A DNA stretch of 64,000 nt from Streptomyces sp. M41(2017) (GTDB lineage: Bacteria > Actinomycetota > Actinomycetes > Streptomycetales > Streptomycetaceae), in the NCBI RefSeq assembly GCF_002078175.1, contig NZ_MWFK01000001.1, positions 3,844,001 to 3,908,000 of the forward strand, written 5' to 3'. The translations under genes were made by a program, and so were the position numbers. Position 1 is the stretch's first letter. The number at the start of each line of letters is the position of its first letter. This document shows positions 35,923 through 44,191 of the stretch, piece after piece. The notes beneath the pieces were generated by a model that searched no databases, was not told the DNA's origin, and saw nothing but the letters and a program-made list of their open reading frames with translations.

Positions 35923-36418
35923 CGACGGCCCGGAGTTCGAGCCCGACGACCCGCTCGCCGTCATCCTGCGACCCCCCTCCGACCTGCTCGGACCCCCTGC
36001 CGGCCGGTACGAGGCCATTCGCAGGGGCGCGGCCCGCCGACGGCTGCTCCGGGCGTCGCTCGGCGCCGGGCTCGCCTGTGCGGTCGCCCTGCTCGTCGCG
36101 CTGCCGCTCCGGGCGGCCCAGCCCGAGGGCCCCGCCGCGCCGACGGTCCCGCTGGCACCACCGCCCGCGAGCAGTCCGTCGACCGTGCCCGAGCCGGCGC
36201 CCTCGCGCCGCGACGAGAGCCCCCGGCCCAGCGCGAGCGACCCCGCCGCGCGGACCTCGGCGACCTCGGCCCCGAGGACCGTGCCCACCCCGCGCGGTCC
36301 GGCCCGTTCGTCCGTCCCCACCCGGAGGCCGTCCGCGACTCCGACCTCCGTCTCCGTCGAGCCCTCGGCCGTCCGGACCGGCGTCGGCCCGACGCCTTCG
36401 AGCGCGGTGCGGAGGTAG
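35906..36418 (+). CDS. Putative membrane-anchored partner (anti-sigma) of the ECF sigma factor
   Basis: 170 residues from a TTG at 35906 with GAGGAG at 35895-35900. A short acidic cytoplasmic part (about 1-45), one membrane segment (RLLRASLGAGLACAVALLVA, about 45-70), then a long Pro/Ser/Thr/Arg-rich extracytoplasmic tail. No zinc-binding HxxxCxxC motif is present, so it is not a ZAS anti-sigma factor; the anti-sigma role is inferred only from the overlap with the sigma gene and the topology. Confidence 0.7.
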   Translation: MITHADDGPEFEPDDPLAVILRPPSDLLGPPAGRYEAIRRGAARRRLLRASLGAGLACAVALLVALPLRAAQPEGPAAPTVPLAPPPASSPSTVPEPAPSRRDESPRPSASDPAARTSATSAPRTVPTPRGPARSSVPTRRPSATPTSVSVEPSAVRTGVGPTPSSAVRR

Positions 36419-36521
36419 CCGGAAGGGGTTCCGGAGGCGCCGTGAGCCGGGGGGTGGGGGCCCGGCGGCTCCGGTCGGGAGAGGGAGCCGCGGTCGGCTC
36501 ATAACGCAGTCCTTGAACACC

Positions 36522-36538
36522 CATAAGGCGCGCTTATG
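36522..36538. promoter_or_regulatory. CATAAG-N5-CTTATG palindrome
   Basis: An interrupted palindrome with 6-base arms 93 bases before the fprA-type gene; another CATAA lies at 36500-36504 and TCATA recurs at 36542-36546. It is a plausible operator for an unidentified regulator. Confidence 0.45.
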
Positions 36539-36566
36539 AGGTCATAGCCCGGACCCGCCTACTGAC

Positions 36567-36585
36567 TTAGGCTTGCCTTAGCTTA
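36567..36585 (+). promoter_or_regulatory. Probable iron box (IdeR/DmdR type) before the fprA-type gene
   Basis: TTAGGCTTGCCTTAGCTTA agrees at 13 of 19 positions with the IdeR/DmdR consensus TTAGGTTAGGCTAACCTAA; CTTAGGCTT is repeated at 36566-36574 and 36582-36590. It overlaps a weak promoter (CTGACT at 36562-36567, TAGGCT at 36584-36589, 16-base spacer), so repression by an iron-loaded regulator would be direct. Confidence 0.6.
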
Positions 36586-36630
36586 GGCTTCCCGTCGAGC
36601 CCCCTGCCTCTGCCCGAAGGGAACCTGATC

Positions 36631-37995
36631 ATGCCTCGCCCTCTGCGGGTAGCCATTGTCGGAGCCGGCCCCGCCGGAATCTACGCCGCCGACGCGCTCC
36701 TGAAGTCCGCAGTGGCCGCCGAGCCCGGTGTGTCCATCGACCTGTTCGAGCGCATGCCGGCCCCGTTCGGCCTCATCCGCTACGGCGTCGCGCCGGACCA
36801 CCCCCGGATCAAGGGCATCATCACGGCCCTGCACCAGGTGCTCGACAAGCCGCAGATCCGCCTCTTCGGCAACGTCGACTACCCGCGGGACATCAACCTC
36901 GACGACCTGCGCGCCTTCTACGACGCGGTGATCTTCTCGACGGGCGCCACGGCCGACCGGTCCCTCGACATCCCGGGCGTCGACCTCGACGGCTCGTACG
37001 GCGCGGCCGACTTCGTCTCCTGGTACGACGGCCACCCCGACGTCCCGCGCACCTGGCCGCTGGAGGCGGAGAAGGTCGCCGTCCTCGGCGTCGGCAACGT
37101 CGCGCTGGACGTGGCGCGCATCCTCGCCAAGACCGCCGAGGAGCTGCTGCCCACCGAGATCCCGCCGAACGTGCACGAGGGACTCAAGGCCAACAAGGCC
37201 CTGGAGGTCCACGTGTTCGGCCGCCGCGGCCCGGCGCAGGCGAAGTTCAGCCCGATGGAACTGCGCGAGCTGGACCACTCGCCGAACATCGAGGTCATCG
37301 TCGACCCCGAGGACATCGACTACGACGAGGGCTCGATCGCCACCCGGCGTGGCAACAAGCAGGCCGACATGGTCGCCAAGACCCTGGAGAACTGGGCCAT
37401 CCGCGACGCCGGCGACCGCCCGCACAAGCTGTTCCTGCACTTCTTCGAGTCGCCGTCCGAGATCCTCGGCGAGAACGGCGAGGTCGTCGGCCTGCGCACC
37501 GAGCGCACCGCCCTCGACGGCACCGGAAACGTCAAGGGCACCGGCGCCTTCAAGGACTGGGACGTCAGCGCGGTCTACCGGGCCGTCGGATACCTCTCCG
37601 ACAGCCTGCCCAAGCTGCCCTGGGACGTCGACTCGGGCACGGTCCCGGACGCGGCCGGCCGTGTGATCGAGGAGAGCGGCGAGCACCTGCGCTCCACCTA
37701 TGTCACGGGCTGGATCCGGCGCGGTCCGATCGGTCTGATCGGTCACACCAAGGGCGACGCCAACGAGACAGTCGCGAGCCTGCTCGACGACCACGCGAAC
37801 GGCCGTCTGCCCGAGCCCACTTCGCCCGACCCGGCGGCCGTCGACGCCTTCCTCGGCGAGCGCGACGTCCGTTTCACCACGTGGGACGGCTGGTACCGGC
37901 TGGACGCCGCGGAGAAGGCGCTGGGCGAGCCCGAGGGCCGCGAGCGCGTGAAGCTCGTCGAGCGCGAGGACATGCTGAAGGCGAGCGGCGCCTGA
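36631..37995 (+). CDS. fprA: FprA-type NADPH-ferredoxin/adrenodoxin reductase
   Basis: 454-residue FAD/NADPH flavoprotein that passes electrons to ferredoxins for cytochromes P450 and other monooxygenases. Seen: FAD-binding VAIVGAGPAGIYAADALL, the PFGLIRYGVAPDHP segment typical of adrenodoxin reductases, the NADPH site VAVLGVGNVALDVARIL and the C-terminal GWIRRGPIGLIGHTKGDA. Upstream lies a probable iron box, suggesting induction under iron limitation. Confidence 0.94.
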   Translation: MPRPLRVAIVGAGPAGIYAADALLKSAVAAEPGVSIDLFERMPAPFGLIRYGVAPDHPRIKGIITALHQVLDKPQIRLFGNVDYPRDINLDDLRAFYDAVIFSTGATADRSLDIPGVDLDGSYGAADFVSWYDGHPDVPRTWPLEAEKVAVLGVGNVALDVARILAKTAEELLPTEIPPNVHEGLKANKALEVHVFGRRGPAQAKFSPMELRELDHSPNIEVIVDPEDIDYDEGSIATRRGNKQADMVAKTLENWAIRDAGDRPHKLFLHFFESPSEILGENGEVVGLRTERTALDGTGNVKGTGAFKDWDVSAVYRAVGYLSDSLPKLPWDVDSGTVPDAAGRVIEESGEHLRSTYVTGWIRRGPIGLIGHTKGDANETVASLLDDHANGRLPEPTSPDPAAVDAFLGERDVRFTTWDGWYRLDAAEKALGEPEGRERVKLVEREDMLKASGA

Positions 37996-38023
37996 GCCGT
38001 ACGGACCCCGGGCAGGGGCGGTT

Positions 38024-38052
38024 TTGAACGCGTTCAACTCGGAGCGTAGGCT
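38024..38052 (+). promoter_or_regulatory. Promoter with embedded palindrome for a leaderless transcript
   Basis: TTGAAC (38024-38029) and TAGGCT (38047-38052) are spaced by 17 bases; transcription should start about 7 bases later, at the ATG at 38059. The -35 box is the left half of a perfect 14-bp palindrome TTGAACGCGTTCAA (38024-38037), an obvious repressor site. Confidence 0.65.
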
Positions 38053-38058
38053 TCGGAT

Positions 38059-38586
38059 ATGAGCGACAGAGCCGCCCTGCTCAAGGGCATCCGTGCGTGG
38101 CTTGTCTTCTTCGTCGTCAGCCTGGTGCTCAGCGGTGCCACGGCCTTCCCCCTGGTGCACGAACTGCGCTGGACCGAGGACCTGTTGCGGTCCCTGTCCG
38201 TGCCGGAGCACCTTCCCGCCCTGACGGACTGGATCGAGCGGGTCCGCCGCGGCCTCGACACCGCCGACGCCGACTACCCGTTCCTGCTCTACGGAACGGA
38301 CTGGCTGGCCTTCGCCCACCTGGTGATCGCGGTCGCGTTCTACGGCCCGTACCGCGATCCGGTCCGCAACATCTGGGTCGTCGAGTTCGGGATGATCGCC
38401 TGCGCGGGCATCGTCCCCCTCGCCCTGATCTGCGGACCGGTCCGCGGAATCCCCTTCTGGTGGACGCTCATCGACCTCTCCTTCGGAGTCCTCGGCGTCA
38501 TCCCGCTGTACGTCGTCCGGAAGAAGATCAAGCGCCTGGAGGCCCTCGCCCCGGACCGGGGGAGCGCGCCGGTCCCGGCCACCTGA
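38059..38586 (+). CDS. Small conserved membrane protein
   Basis: 175 residues with four predicted membrane segments (WLVFFVVSLVLSGATAFPLV, WLAFAHLVIAVAFYGPY, FGMIACAGIVPLALICG, LIDLSFGVLGVIPLYVV) and a basic C-terminus (RKKIKRLEAL). I do not recognise a family with known function. The likely promoter gives a transcript that begins at the start codon, and no Shine-Dalgarno sequence is present. Confidence 0.85.
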   Translation: MSDRAALLKGIRAWLVFFVVSLVLSGATAFPLVHELRWTEDLLRSLSVPEHLPALTDWIERVRRGLDTADADYPFLLYGTDWLAFAHLVIAVAFYGPYRDPVRNIWVVEFGMIACAGIVPLALICGPVRGIPFWWTLIDLSFGVLGVIPLYVVRKKIKRLEALAPDRGSAPVPAT

Positions 38587-38619
38587 GCGCCGCCGGCAGC
38601 CTCGGCTCCCGCCGCGCGG

Positions 38620-39303
38620 TCAGCCGTCGCGGAGGGCGACCAGGGTGTCGATGCGGTTGGTCGTGACGGAGTCGACGCCCGCGGCGACGAGGCGGCGCAT
38701 GGTGCGCCGGGTGTCCGGGGTCCACACCGACACCAGCAGACCGTCCCGGTGGACCCGGGCCACGAGTTCCCGGTCCACCAGCCCGAAGCGGTAGTTGAGC
38801 GAGCGCGGACGCACGGCGTCGAGCAGTGCCGGGCGCGGCGGTGCCAGCGTCGTCCAGGTCAGCGCGATCTCGGCGGACGGGTCGACGGCGCGGACCGCGA
38901 GCATCGCCGGGGCACCGGCGCAGTAGTACACCCGTTCCTGCGCCCCGCACGCGCGCACCACGTCCACGACCTCGCGCACGGCCTTCTCGTCCACCGGACC
39001 CGGCAGATCGACCATGATCCGGTGGTCGCCGGTCGCCCCGAGTGCCTCCGCCAGCGTCGGCACACCGCCTCCGGTCAGGCCCTTCACCTCGTCGGAGGAC
39101 AGCGACCGCAGCGGACGGTCGTGCCCCCACAGCCGGTTGAGCGTGTCGTCGTGCAGCAGCACGGGCAGGCGGTCCCGCGTCAGCCGTACGTCGATCTCGA
39201 CGGCGTCCGCGCCCCGGTGGAGCGCGGAACGCAGCGAGTCGATCGTGTTCTCACGGACGCGATAGGGGTCGCCGCGGTGGGCGACTGCGGTCACGGTGCG
39301 CAT
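38620..39303 (-). CDS. Glycerophosphodiester phosphodiesterase
   Basis: 227-residue GDPD enzyme that hydrolyses glycerophosphodiesters to glycerol-3-phosphate and an alcohol. Catalytic motifs: AHRGDPYRVRENT at the start (catalytic His, plus Glu) and EIDVRLTRDRLPVLLHD (metal ligands and second His). No signal peptide, so cytoplasmic. It lies 17 bases downstream of the adenosine deaminase gene in the same orientation, probably one operon. Confidence 0.9.
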   Translation of the reverse strand: MRTVTAVAHRGDPYRVRENTIDSLRSALHRGADAVEIDVRLTRDRLPVLLHDDTLNRLWGHDRPLRSLSSDEVKGLTGGGVPTLAEALGATGDHRIMVDLPGPVDEKAVREVVDVVRACGAQERVYYCAGAPAMLAVRAVDPSAEIALTWTTLAPPRPALLDAVRPRSLNYRFGLVDRELVARVHRDGLLVSVWTPDTRRTMRRLVAAGVDSVTTNRIDTLVALRDG

Positions 39304-39320
39304 GCGCCCATTGTGCTGGG

Positions 39321-40382
39321 TCAGAGCGCCAGCCATGTCGCGGCATACGTGTCGATCTCGGCCGCGAGCTTCGCCTTGCCGGCCTCGTCGAGGAACGACG
39401 CCTCCACCGCGTTGCGGGCGAGCGAGGCGACGCCGGCCTCGTCCAGGTCGAGCAGCCGGGCGGCGACCGCGTACTCGTTGTTGAGGTCGGTGCCGAACAT
39501 CGGCGGGTCGTCGGAGTTGACGGTGACCGTCACCCCGGCCGCCACGAACTCCCTGATGGGGTGCTCGTCGAGGGTGCGGACCGCCCGCGTGGCGATGTTC
39601 GAGGTCGGGCAGACCTCCAGGGCGATCCCGTGCTCGGCGAGATGGGCGAGCAGCTTGGGGTCTCCCGCGGAACTCGTGCCGTGCCCGATGCGCTCGGCGC
39701 CCAGGAAGTTCAGCGCGTCCCACACCGTCTCCGGGCCCGTCGTCTCACCGGCGTGCGGCGCCGACCGCAGACCCGCCGCGATCGCCCGGTCGAAGTACGG
39801 CTTGAACTGCGGCCGCGGAACGCCGATCTCGGGGCCGCCGAGCCCGAACGAGACGAGACCCTCCGGCCGCAGCCGGTCGTCGGTCGCGAGCCGCACGGTC
39901 TCCTCGGCGGCCTCCAGACCGGCCTCGCCCGGAATGTCGAAGCACCAGCGCAGGACGACACCCAGCTCCGCCTCGGCGGCCCGGCGCGCGTCCTCGATCG
40001 CCTCCATGAAGCCCAGTTCGTCGATCCCGCGCCGGGTGGACGACCACGGCGTGATGGTCAGCTCGGCGTAGCGCACCTGCTGACGCGCCATGTCCCGGGC
40101 CACCTCGTACGTCAGCAGCCGGACGTCCTCCGGTGTGCGGATCAGGTCGACGACGGACAGGTACACCTGGATGAAGTGGGCGAAGTCCGTGAACGTGAAG
40201 TAGTCGGCCAGTGCCTCGGGGTCGGTCGGCACCATCGAGTCGGGGTGCCGGGCGGCGAGCGTGGACACGATGCGCGGGGAGGCGGATCCGACGTGGTGGA
40301 CGTGGAGTTCGGCCTTGGGCAGTCCGGCGATGAAGGAGTGCAGGTCGCGGACGTCGTCGCGTGCGGTGATGTGCTCGGTCAA
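39321..40382 (-). CDS. add: Adenosine deaminase
   Basis: 353-residue zinc enzyme converting adenosine to inosine (purine salvage). Motifs: zinc-binding HxH in ELHVHHVG, VPHAGETTGP-like segment (APHAGETTGPE), ERIGHGTS and the catalytic NSDDPPMF. The start is a TTG at 40382 (TEHITARDD follows) preceded on the minus strand by GGGGAGGAA; no ATG is available in the right place. The paralogue-type variant with HVHHVG is common in Streptomyces. Confidence 0.93.
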   Translation of the reverse strand: MTEHITARDDVRDLHSFIAGLPKAELHVHHVGSASPRIVSTLAARHPDSMVPTDPEALADYFTFTDFAHFIQVYLSVVDLIRTPEDVRLLTYEVARDMARQQVRYAELTITPWSSTRRGIDELGFMEAIEDARRAAEAELGVVLRWCFDIPGEAGLEAAEETVRLATDDRLRPEGLVSFGLGGPEIGVPRPQFKPYFDRAIAAGLRSAPHAGETTGPETVWDALNFLGAERIGHGTSSAGDPKLLAHLAEHGIALEVCPTSNIATRAVRTLDEHPIREFVAAGVTVTVNSDDPPMFGTDLNNEYAVAARLLDLDEAGVASLARNAVEASFLDEAGKAKLAAEIDTYAATWLAL

Positions 40383-40606
40383 GGGGTTCCTCCCCGGAAC
40401 GGCGTCTCCGGACGGTGCTCGGCGGGACGCGGGTGATCGGCTGATCGATGACTCGGGATCATCGTAGGCCGCGGCCCCGGGAGGGCGGCCCCGGCCCGTC
40501 CGGGACGGCCGGGCCACCGTCGCGGGCAGGCCGTCGCACCGTGGAGATCCACGGGACACGCCCGGGCCGTAGCATGTCGGCACGCAGAAGAGAGGGGACT
40601 TCGCGC

Positions 40607-41674
40607 ATGTCCGAGGACGCGAGGACGCCGGAGACACCACGTGACGACGACGCGTGGACACCGACGGCTCAGGGGAACGGGTGGACCGCGCCGGCGGAGC
40701 GTGAGAACGCCACGCGGGCCGACGACGGCGCGCGGTGGGTGGACGGCGCGGTCGGTGACGGCCCCCAGTACGCCGTGACCGGCGAGCCCGGCGACGGCAG
40801 GGAACAGACCCCGCCCCCGGCGGACCGCGCCCCGGCCGACGGGCCGGGATCGTCCGTGCCCGCCCAGGGAACCGGGCCGTTCGCCGCTCCGGGCCGCGAT
40901 GCGGGCTCCGCGTCCGGTGGGCCGGGCCACGCTTCCGGCTCCGCTGCGGGTCAGGCTCCTGTCCCGCAGGTCTCCCTCGGCAAGGGCGACGCCGACCACC
41001 GGCAGGAGACCAACCCCTGGGCGGCGCCCGAGGACGACCCGTCCGGCCGGAGCGCGCGGGGCGGCGGAAGCACCACACCCCCTCCCGCGTACGGGCTGCC
41101 GACGATCACCTCGCTCCCCGGCACCGGCTTCCCGCCCGGACCCGCGGCTCCCGGCGGCCCCGTCCGGGACAATCCGTTCGCCGCTCCCGCGGCGCACACG
41201 CCCTATCCGCAGCCCGGCCCGGGCGAGCCCGTGCCTCCGCCGCCCATAGCCCCCGGCGGGCCCGGGCACTCCCCGTACGGCTACGGCTATCCGCAGTACC
41301 CCGGCGGCCCGTCCCCGTACGGAGGCGTGCCCGGCTACGGCTGGCCCGCGGGACCGCCCGCCCCGAGCAACGGCCTGGGCACCGCCTCGCTCGTCCTCGG
41401 CATCATCGCCGCGGTCCTGTTCTGCGCGTGGCCCCTGGCGATCGTGCTCGGCATCCTCGCCGTGGTCTTCGGCGTGATCGGCCGGGGCAGGGTCCGCAAG
41501 GGCGAGGCGACGAACCCGGGGCAGGCGCTGGCCGGGATCATCTGCGGGTCGGTCGGCATCGTGCTCGGCGCCGCGCTGATCGTGGTCATCGTCGCCCTCC
41601 CGGACGATGTCGGCAGCGACGACTCGGGCGGGTACGACGGGTTCTCCACGTCCCTGGTCACGCGGCAGAGGTAG
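40607..41674 (+). CDS. DUF4190 domain membrane protein
   Basis: 355 residues. The first 245 are a low-complexity Pro/Gly/Ala/Asp-rich cytoplasmic region with repeated PYG/PGYG-type motifs; the last 100 carry the DUF4190 hairpin of two membrane helices (TASLVLGIIAAVLFCAWPLA, ALAGIICGSVGIVLGAALIV) with a conserved basic loop GRGRVRKGEATNPGQA. Function unknown; many copies occur in Streptomyces. ATG at 40607 with AGAGGGG upstream. Its end overlaps the convergent MFS gene by 17 bases. Confidence 0.86.
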   Translation: MSEDARTPETPRDDDAWTPTAQGNGWTAPAERENATRADDGARWVDGAVGDGPQYAVTGEPGDGREQTPPPADRAPADGPGSSVPAQGTGPFAAPGRDAGSASGGPGHASGSAAGQAPVPQVSLGKGDADHRQETNPWAAPEDDPSGRSARGGGSTTPPPAYGLPTITSLPGTGFPPGPAAPGGPVRDNPFAAPAAHTPYPQPGPGEPVPPPPIAPGGPGHSPYGYGYPQYPGGPSPYGGVPGYGWPAGPPAPSNGLGTASLVLGIIAAVLFCAWPLAIVLGILAVVFGVIGRGRVRKGEATNPGQALAGIICGSVGIVLGAALIVVIVALPDDVGSDDSGGYDGFSTSLVTRQR

Positions 41675-43358
41675 GCGGGGTACCGCCGGGGCGGGTCGCC
41701 GGGCCGGACGCCCGTGCGCTGCTCGTCCGGTGCCCGTCCTCGGACGGGGACGCCGGGGCCGACCGCGGTTCGCCCTCCGTGACCGCCGGTGTTCCCTTGC
41801 CCCCGGGGTGGCGCAGCGCGATCAGATAGCCGATGCCGAGCGCGATGGCCATCCCGTAGAAGACCCACTGGTTGGCCTCGGCGAAGTCCATGCGCACGCT
41901 CGACATCGCGTCGCGCGCGGCGCTGGCGGCCGGCCCGGTGCCGGTGGGTGTCCGGGCGTCGCCGTTGCCCGTGACCGCCTCGGCGATGTCCTTGGCCACG
42001 CCGTTCGCGGTGTCCGACGACACCCCGCGTGACGTGAGCGTCGACACGACGTTCTCGGTCGTCCGGTGCGTGAGGATCGTCCCGAGGACCGCCAGGCCGA
42101 CACTCGCCGCGTAGTTGCGGACGGTCTGCGTGATGCCGGTGACCTCGCCGTACGAGGCCCCGATGGCCCGGTTCACGGCGTCCGTGGAGGCGGGCGCCAG
42201 GATGAAGCCGATACCGGCGCCCGCGAGGGCCACGTAGGGCCACTGGTCGTGCATCGACAGATCGGTCAGCTTGTTGGCCCACAGGGCGAATCCGACGGCG
42301 CCGACGACGGTGCCGATCTTCATCGGCCCCCGGGCTCCCTGCTTGTCCAGCATGCGGCCGCCCCACTGCGAGGCGATCGCGAAACCCGCGAAGAAGTACA
42401 GCAGGTACAGCGCGGCCTGGTTGGGGGAGGCGCTCAGCGAGACCTGGGCGTAGACGGAGGCGAAGAAGAAGACCGGGACGAAGGCCAGCATCGCGAAGAA
42501 CAGCACCAGGCTGTCCACGGTGAACGCCTTGTCGCGGAACACCGCGAGATTGACGAGCGGGTGCCGCCTGCCCCGTTCGTAGCGCCAGAACACGACGAGT
42601 ACGGCCAGACCGCCCGCGATGCAGGCCCAGGTCGCCGCGCTGTCCCAGCCCCAGGAAGCGGCCTGCTGGAAGCCCAGCACGCTCACCCCCATCCCGACGG
42701 CGATGAGGACGGCACCCACGCCGTCCAGCGGCTCGTCGCGCCGCCGGTTCGGGACACGCGCCATCATCGTCAGGACGAGCGCCACGACGGCCACGGGCAC
42801 GTTCACCCAGAAGATCGCCCGCCAGGTCCAGGACGTGAGCCAGCCGCCCAGCAGCGGGCCGATCGCCGTCAGAGCGCCGGACAGCCCGAAGAACAGCGCG
42901 AGGGCCCGGCCGCGCCGCTCCACCGGGAAGACGGCCACCACCACGGCCAGTGCGGCGGGGAACAGGAGCGCCGCTCCCAGACCCTGTGTCGCCCGGAAGA
43001 TGATCAGCCAGGTCTGGGCGAAGTCCCCCTTGGGGACGCAGCCGCAGAGCACGGAGGAGATGACGAAGACCAGGGTCCCGATGATGACGACCCGGCGGGG
43101 CCCGAAGAGGTCCGCGAGACGGCCGCCGAGGGCGAAGAACGCCGCCAGCGACAGCAGGTAGGCGTTGACCACCCACTGCATGCCCGAGGCGGACAGGCCC
43201 AGCTCGTTGACGATGTCCGGGGCCGCGATGGAGACGATCGTCTGGTCGATGAACGTCATCGACACCGCGAAGAGCATGGCTGCGAGGGCCAGCGTCTGGT
43301 TCGAGGTCCTGGGCGCCTGTTCAGCGGCCGCGCCCCGCGCCGAATGGGTGTCACTCAC
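41658..43358 (-). CDS. MFS drug exporter, DHA2 (14-TMS) family
   Basis: 566 residues with about 14 membrane helices. Family motifs: FIDQTIVSIAAPDI near the first helix, the MFS loop motif GGRLADLFGPRRV, and GLGAALLFPAAL (motif C region). The C-terminal 40 residues are a Pro/Ser/Gly-rich tail. GTG start at 43358. Substrate unknown; such proteins export antibiotics or dyes. No TetR-type regulator is adjacent. Confidence 0.92.
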   Translation of the reverse strand: MSDTHSARGAAAEQAPRTSNQTLALAAMLFAVSMTFIDQTIVSIAAPDIVNELGLSASGMQWVVNAYLLSLAAFFALGGRLADLFGPRRVVIIGTLVFVISSVLCGCVPKGDFAQTWLIIFRATQGLGAALLFPAALAVVVAVFPVERRGRALALFFGLSGALTAIGPLLGGWLTSWTWRAIFWVNVPVAVVALVLTMMARVPNRRRDEPLDGVGAVLIAVGMGVSVLGFQQAASWGWDSAATWACIAGGLAVLVVFWRYERGRRHPLVNLAVFRDKAFTVDSLVLFFAMLAFVPVFFFASVYAQVSLSASPNQAALYLLYFFAGFAIASQWGGRMLDKQGARGPMKIGTVVGAVGFALWANKLTDLSMHDQWPYVALAGAGIGFILAPASTDAVNRAIGASYGEVTGITQTVRNYAASVGLAVLGTILTHRTTENVVSTLTSRGVSSDTANGVAKDIAEAVTGNGDARTPTGTGPAASAARDAMSSVRMDFAEANQWVFYGMAIALGIGYLIALRHPGGKGTPAVTEGEPRSAPASPSEDGHRTSSARASGPATRPGGTPPTSAA

Positions 43359-43431
43359 CTCTGCAGTCTGAGCCGGTTCACGGGGTGCCGCATCCGCAGG
43401 ACGATCACCGCATCGTCGACCGGCCCGCCCC

Positions 43432-44013
43432 TTACCGGAGCCGCTCCCGCGCCTCCATCAGCGCGAAGCCCAGCAGGTTCCCGCCTCTCCAGCGCCGGGG
43501 GTCCGAGGCGCCCTCGTCGGTCGCGGCGAGGCCGATGCCCCAGACGCGGTCCAGCGGGCTCGCCTCGACCAGGACCCGGTCGCCCGTGCCCTGCAGGAAC
43601 GCCCGCAGCTCCGGGTGCGCCGCGAACTTGTGGACGCTGCCCTCGACCACGATCCCGAACCGCTCGCGCTCCCACACGGCGTCGTCGAAGCCGCGCACCA
43701 GCCGGCCCGCCTTCTTGGCGAGCGCCGGGTTCGCCGCGTCCACCGCCTGCCGCTCGGCCTCCGCGTCCCCGAAGAGGCGCGCCTTGGAGGCCATCATCCA
43801 GTGCTCCGCCGTAGCGTAGACGACCCCTTCGACCACGAAGGGTGACGGCCACCACTGGCTGAGGCAGCTCGGTCCGACCTGTCCGTCCGCCCGCGCGCGG
43901 TGCCCCCAGAAGTGCAGGTACTTCACTCGCGTCCCCGACTCGACGGTGCTGACCAGTGCGTCCCGCGTGGCGATCTTCCCCATGCACGCCACTCTGGCAC
44001 GCACCACTGACAT
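43432..44013 (-). CDS. NADAR family protein (YbiA-like)
   Basis: 193 residues; NADAR core with LSQWWPSPFVVEGVVYATAEH, then LHFWGH earlier and LDRVWGIGLAA and NLLGFALMEAR near the end. Some NADAR proteins hydrolyse riboflavin-pathway intermediates, others remove ADP-ribose from DNA or NAD-derived compounds. No ADP-ribosyltransferase (DarT) gene is adjacent, so a toxin-antitoxin role has no support here. ATG at 44013; an alternative ATG lies ten codons in. Confidence 0.85.
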   Translation of the reverse strand: MSVVRARVACMGKIATRDALVSTVESGTRVKYLHFWGHRARADGQVGPSCLSQWWPSPFVVEGVVYATAEHWMMASKARLFGDAEAERQAVDAANPALAKKAGRLVRGFDDAVWERERFGIVVEGSVHKFAAHPELRAFLQGTGDRVLVEASPLDRVWGIGLAATDEGASDPRRWRGGNLLGFALMEARERLR

Positions 44014-44078
44014 TCCGTCCCGCCTTTTCCAGCAGGACTCGACACCTGGTCGAAGGATTCCGTCGCGTAACCAAAAGG

Positions 44079-44099
44079 CAACAACGGAATCACTTGTTG
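44079..44099. promoter_or_regulatory. CAACAA-N9-TTGTTG palindrome upstream of the second polyamine module
   Basis: Interrupted inverted repeat with perfect 6-base arms, 93 bases before the dehydrogenase at 44192, in a 178-base divergent promoter region. A TTGTT half site also occurs before the first dehydrogenase, so a shared regulator (perhaps the Lrp protein) is plausible. Confidence 0.5.
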
Positions 44100-44191
44100 G
44101 AGTCCCTCAGCTCTGTCAGGATCGGCACTCAAATCGAGCTGGAGCTACGCCGACCCCCGTTTCGACGGGGAGGGCGGCGGAGGAGAGCGAC

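Noticed and set aside
36078..36539. Alternative frames in Pro/Arg/Ser-rich DNA around 36.1-36.5 kb
   Set aside because: Low-complexity shadows of the sigma-partner gene with no start-site support.
43432..44013. NADAR gene as part of a DarT-type toxin-antitoxin defence system
   Set aside because: No ADP-ribosyltransferase, nuclease or helicase gene lies within 10 kb; neighbours are MFS and polyamine genes.
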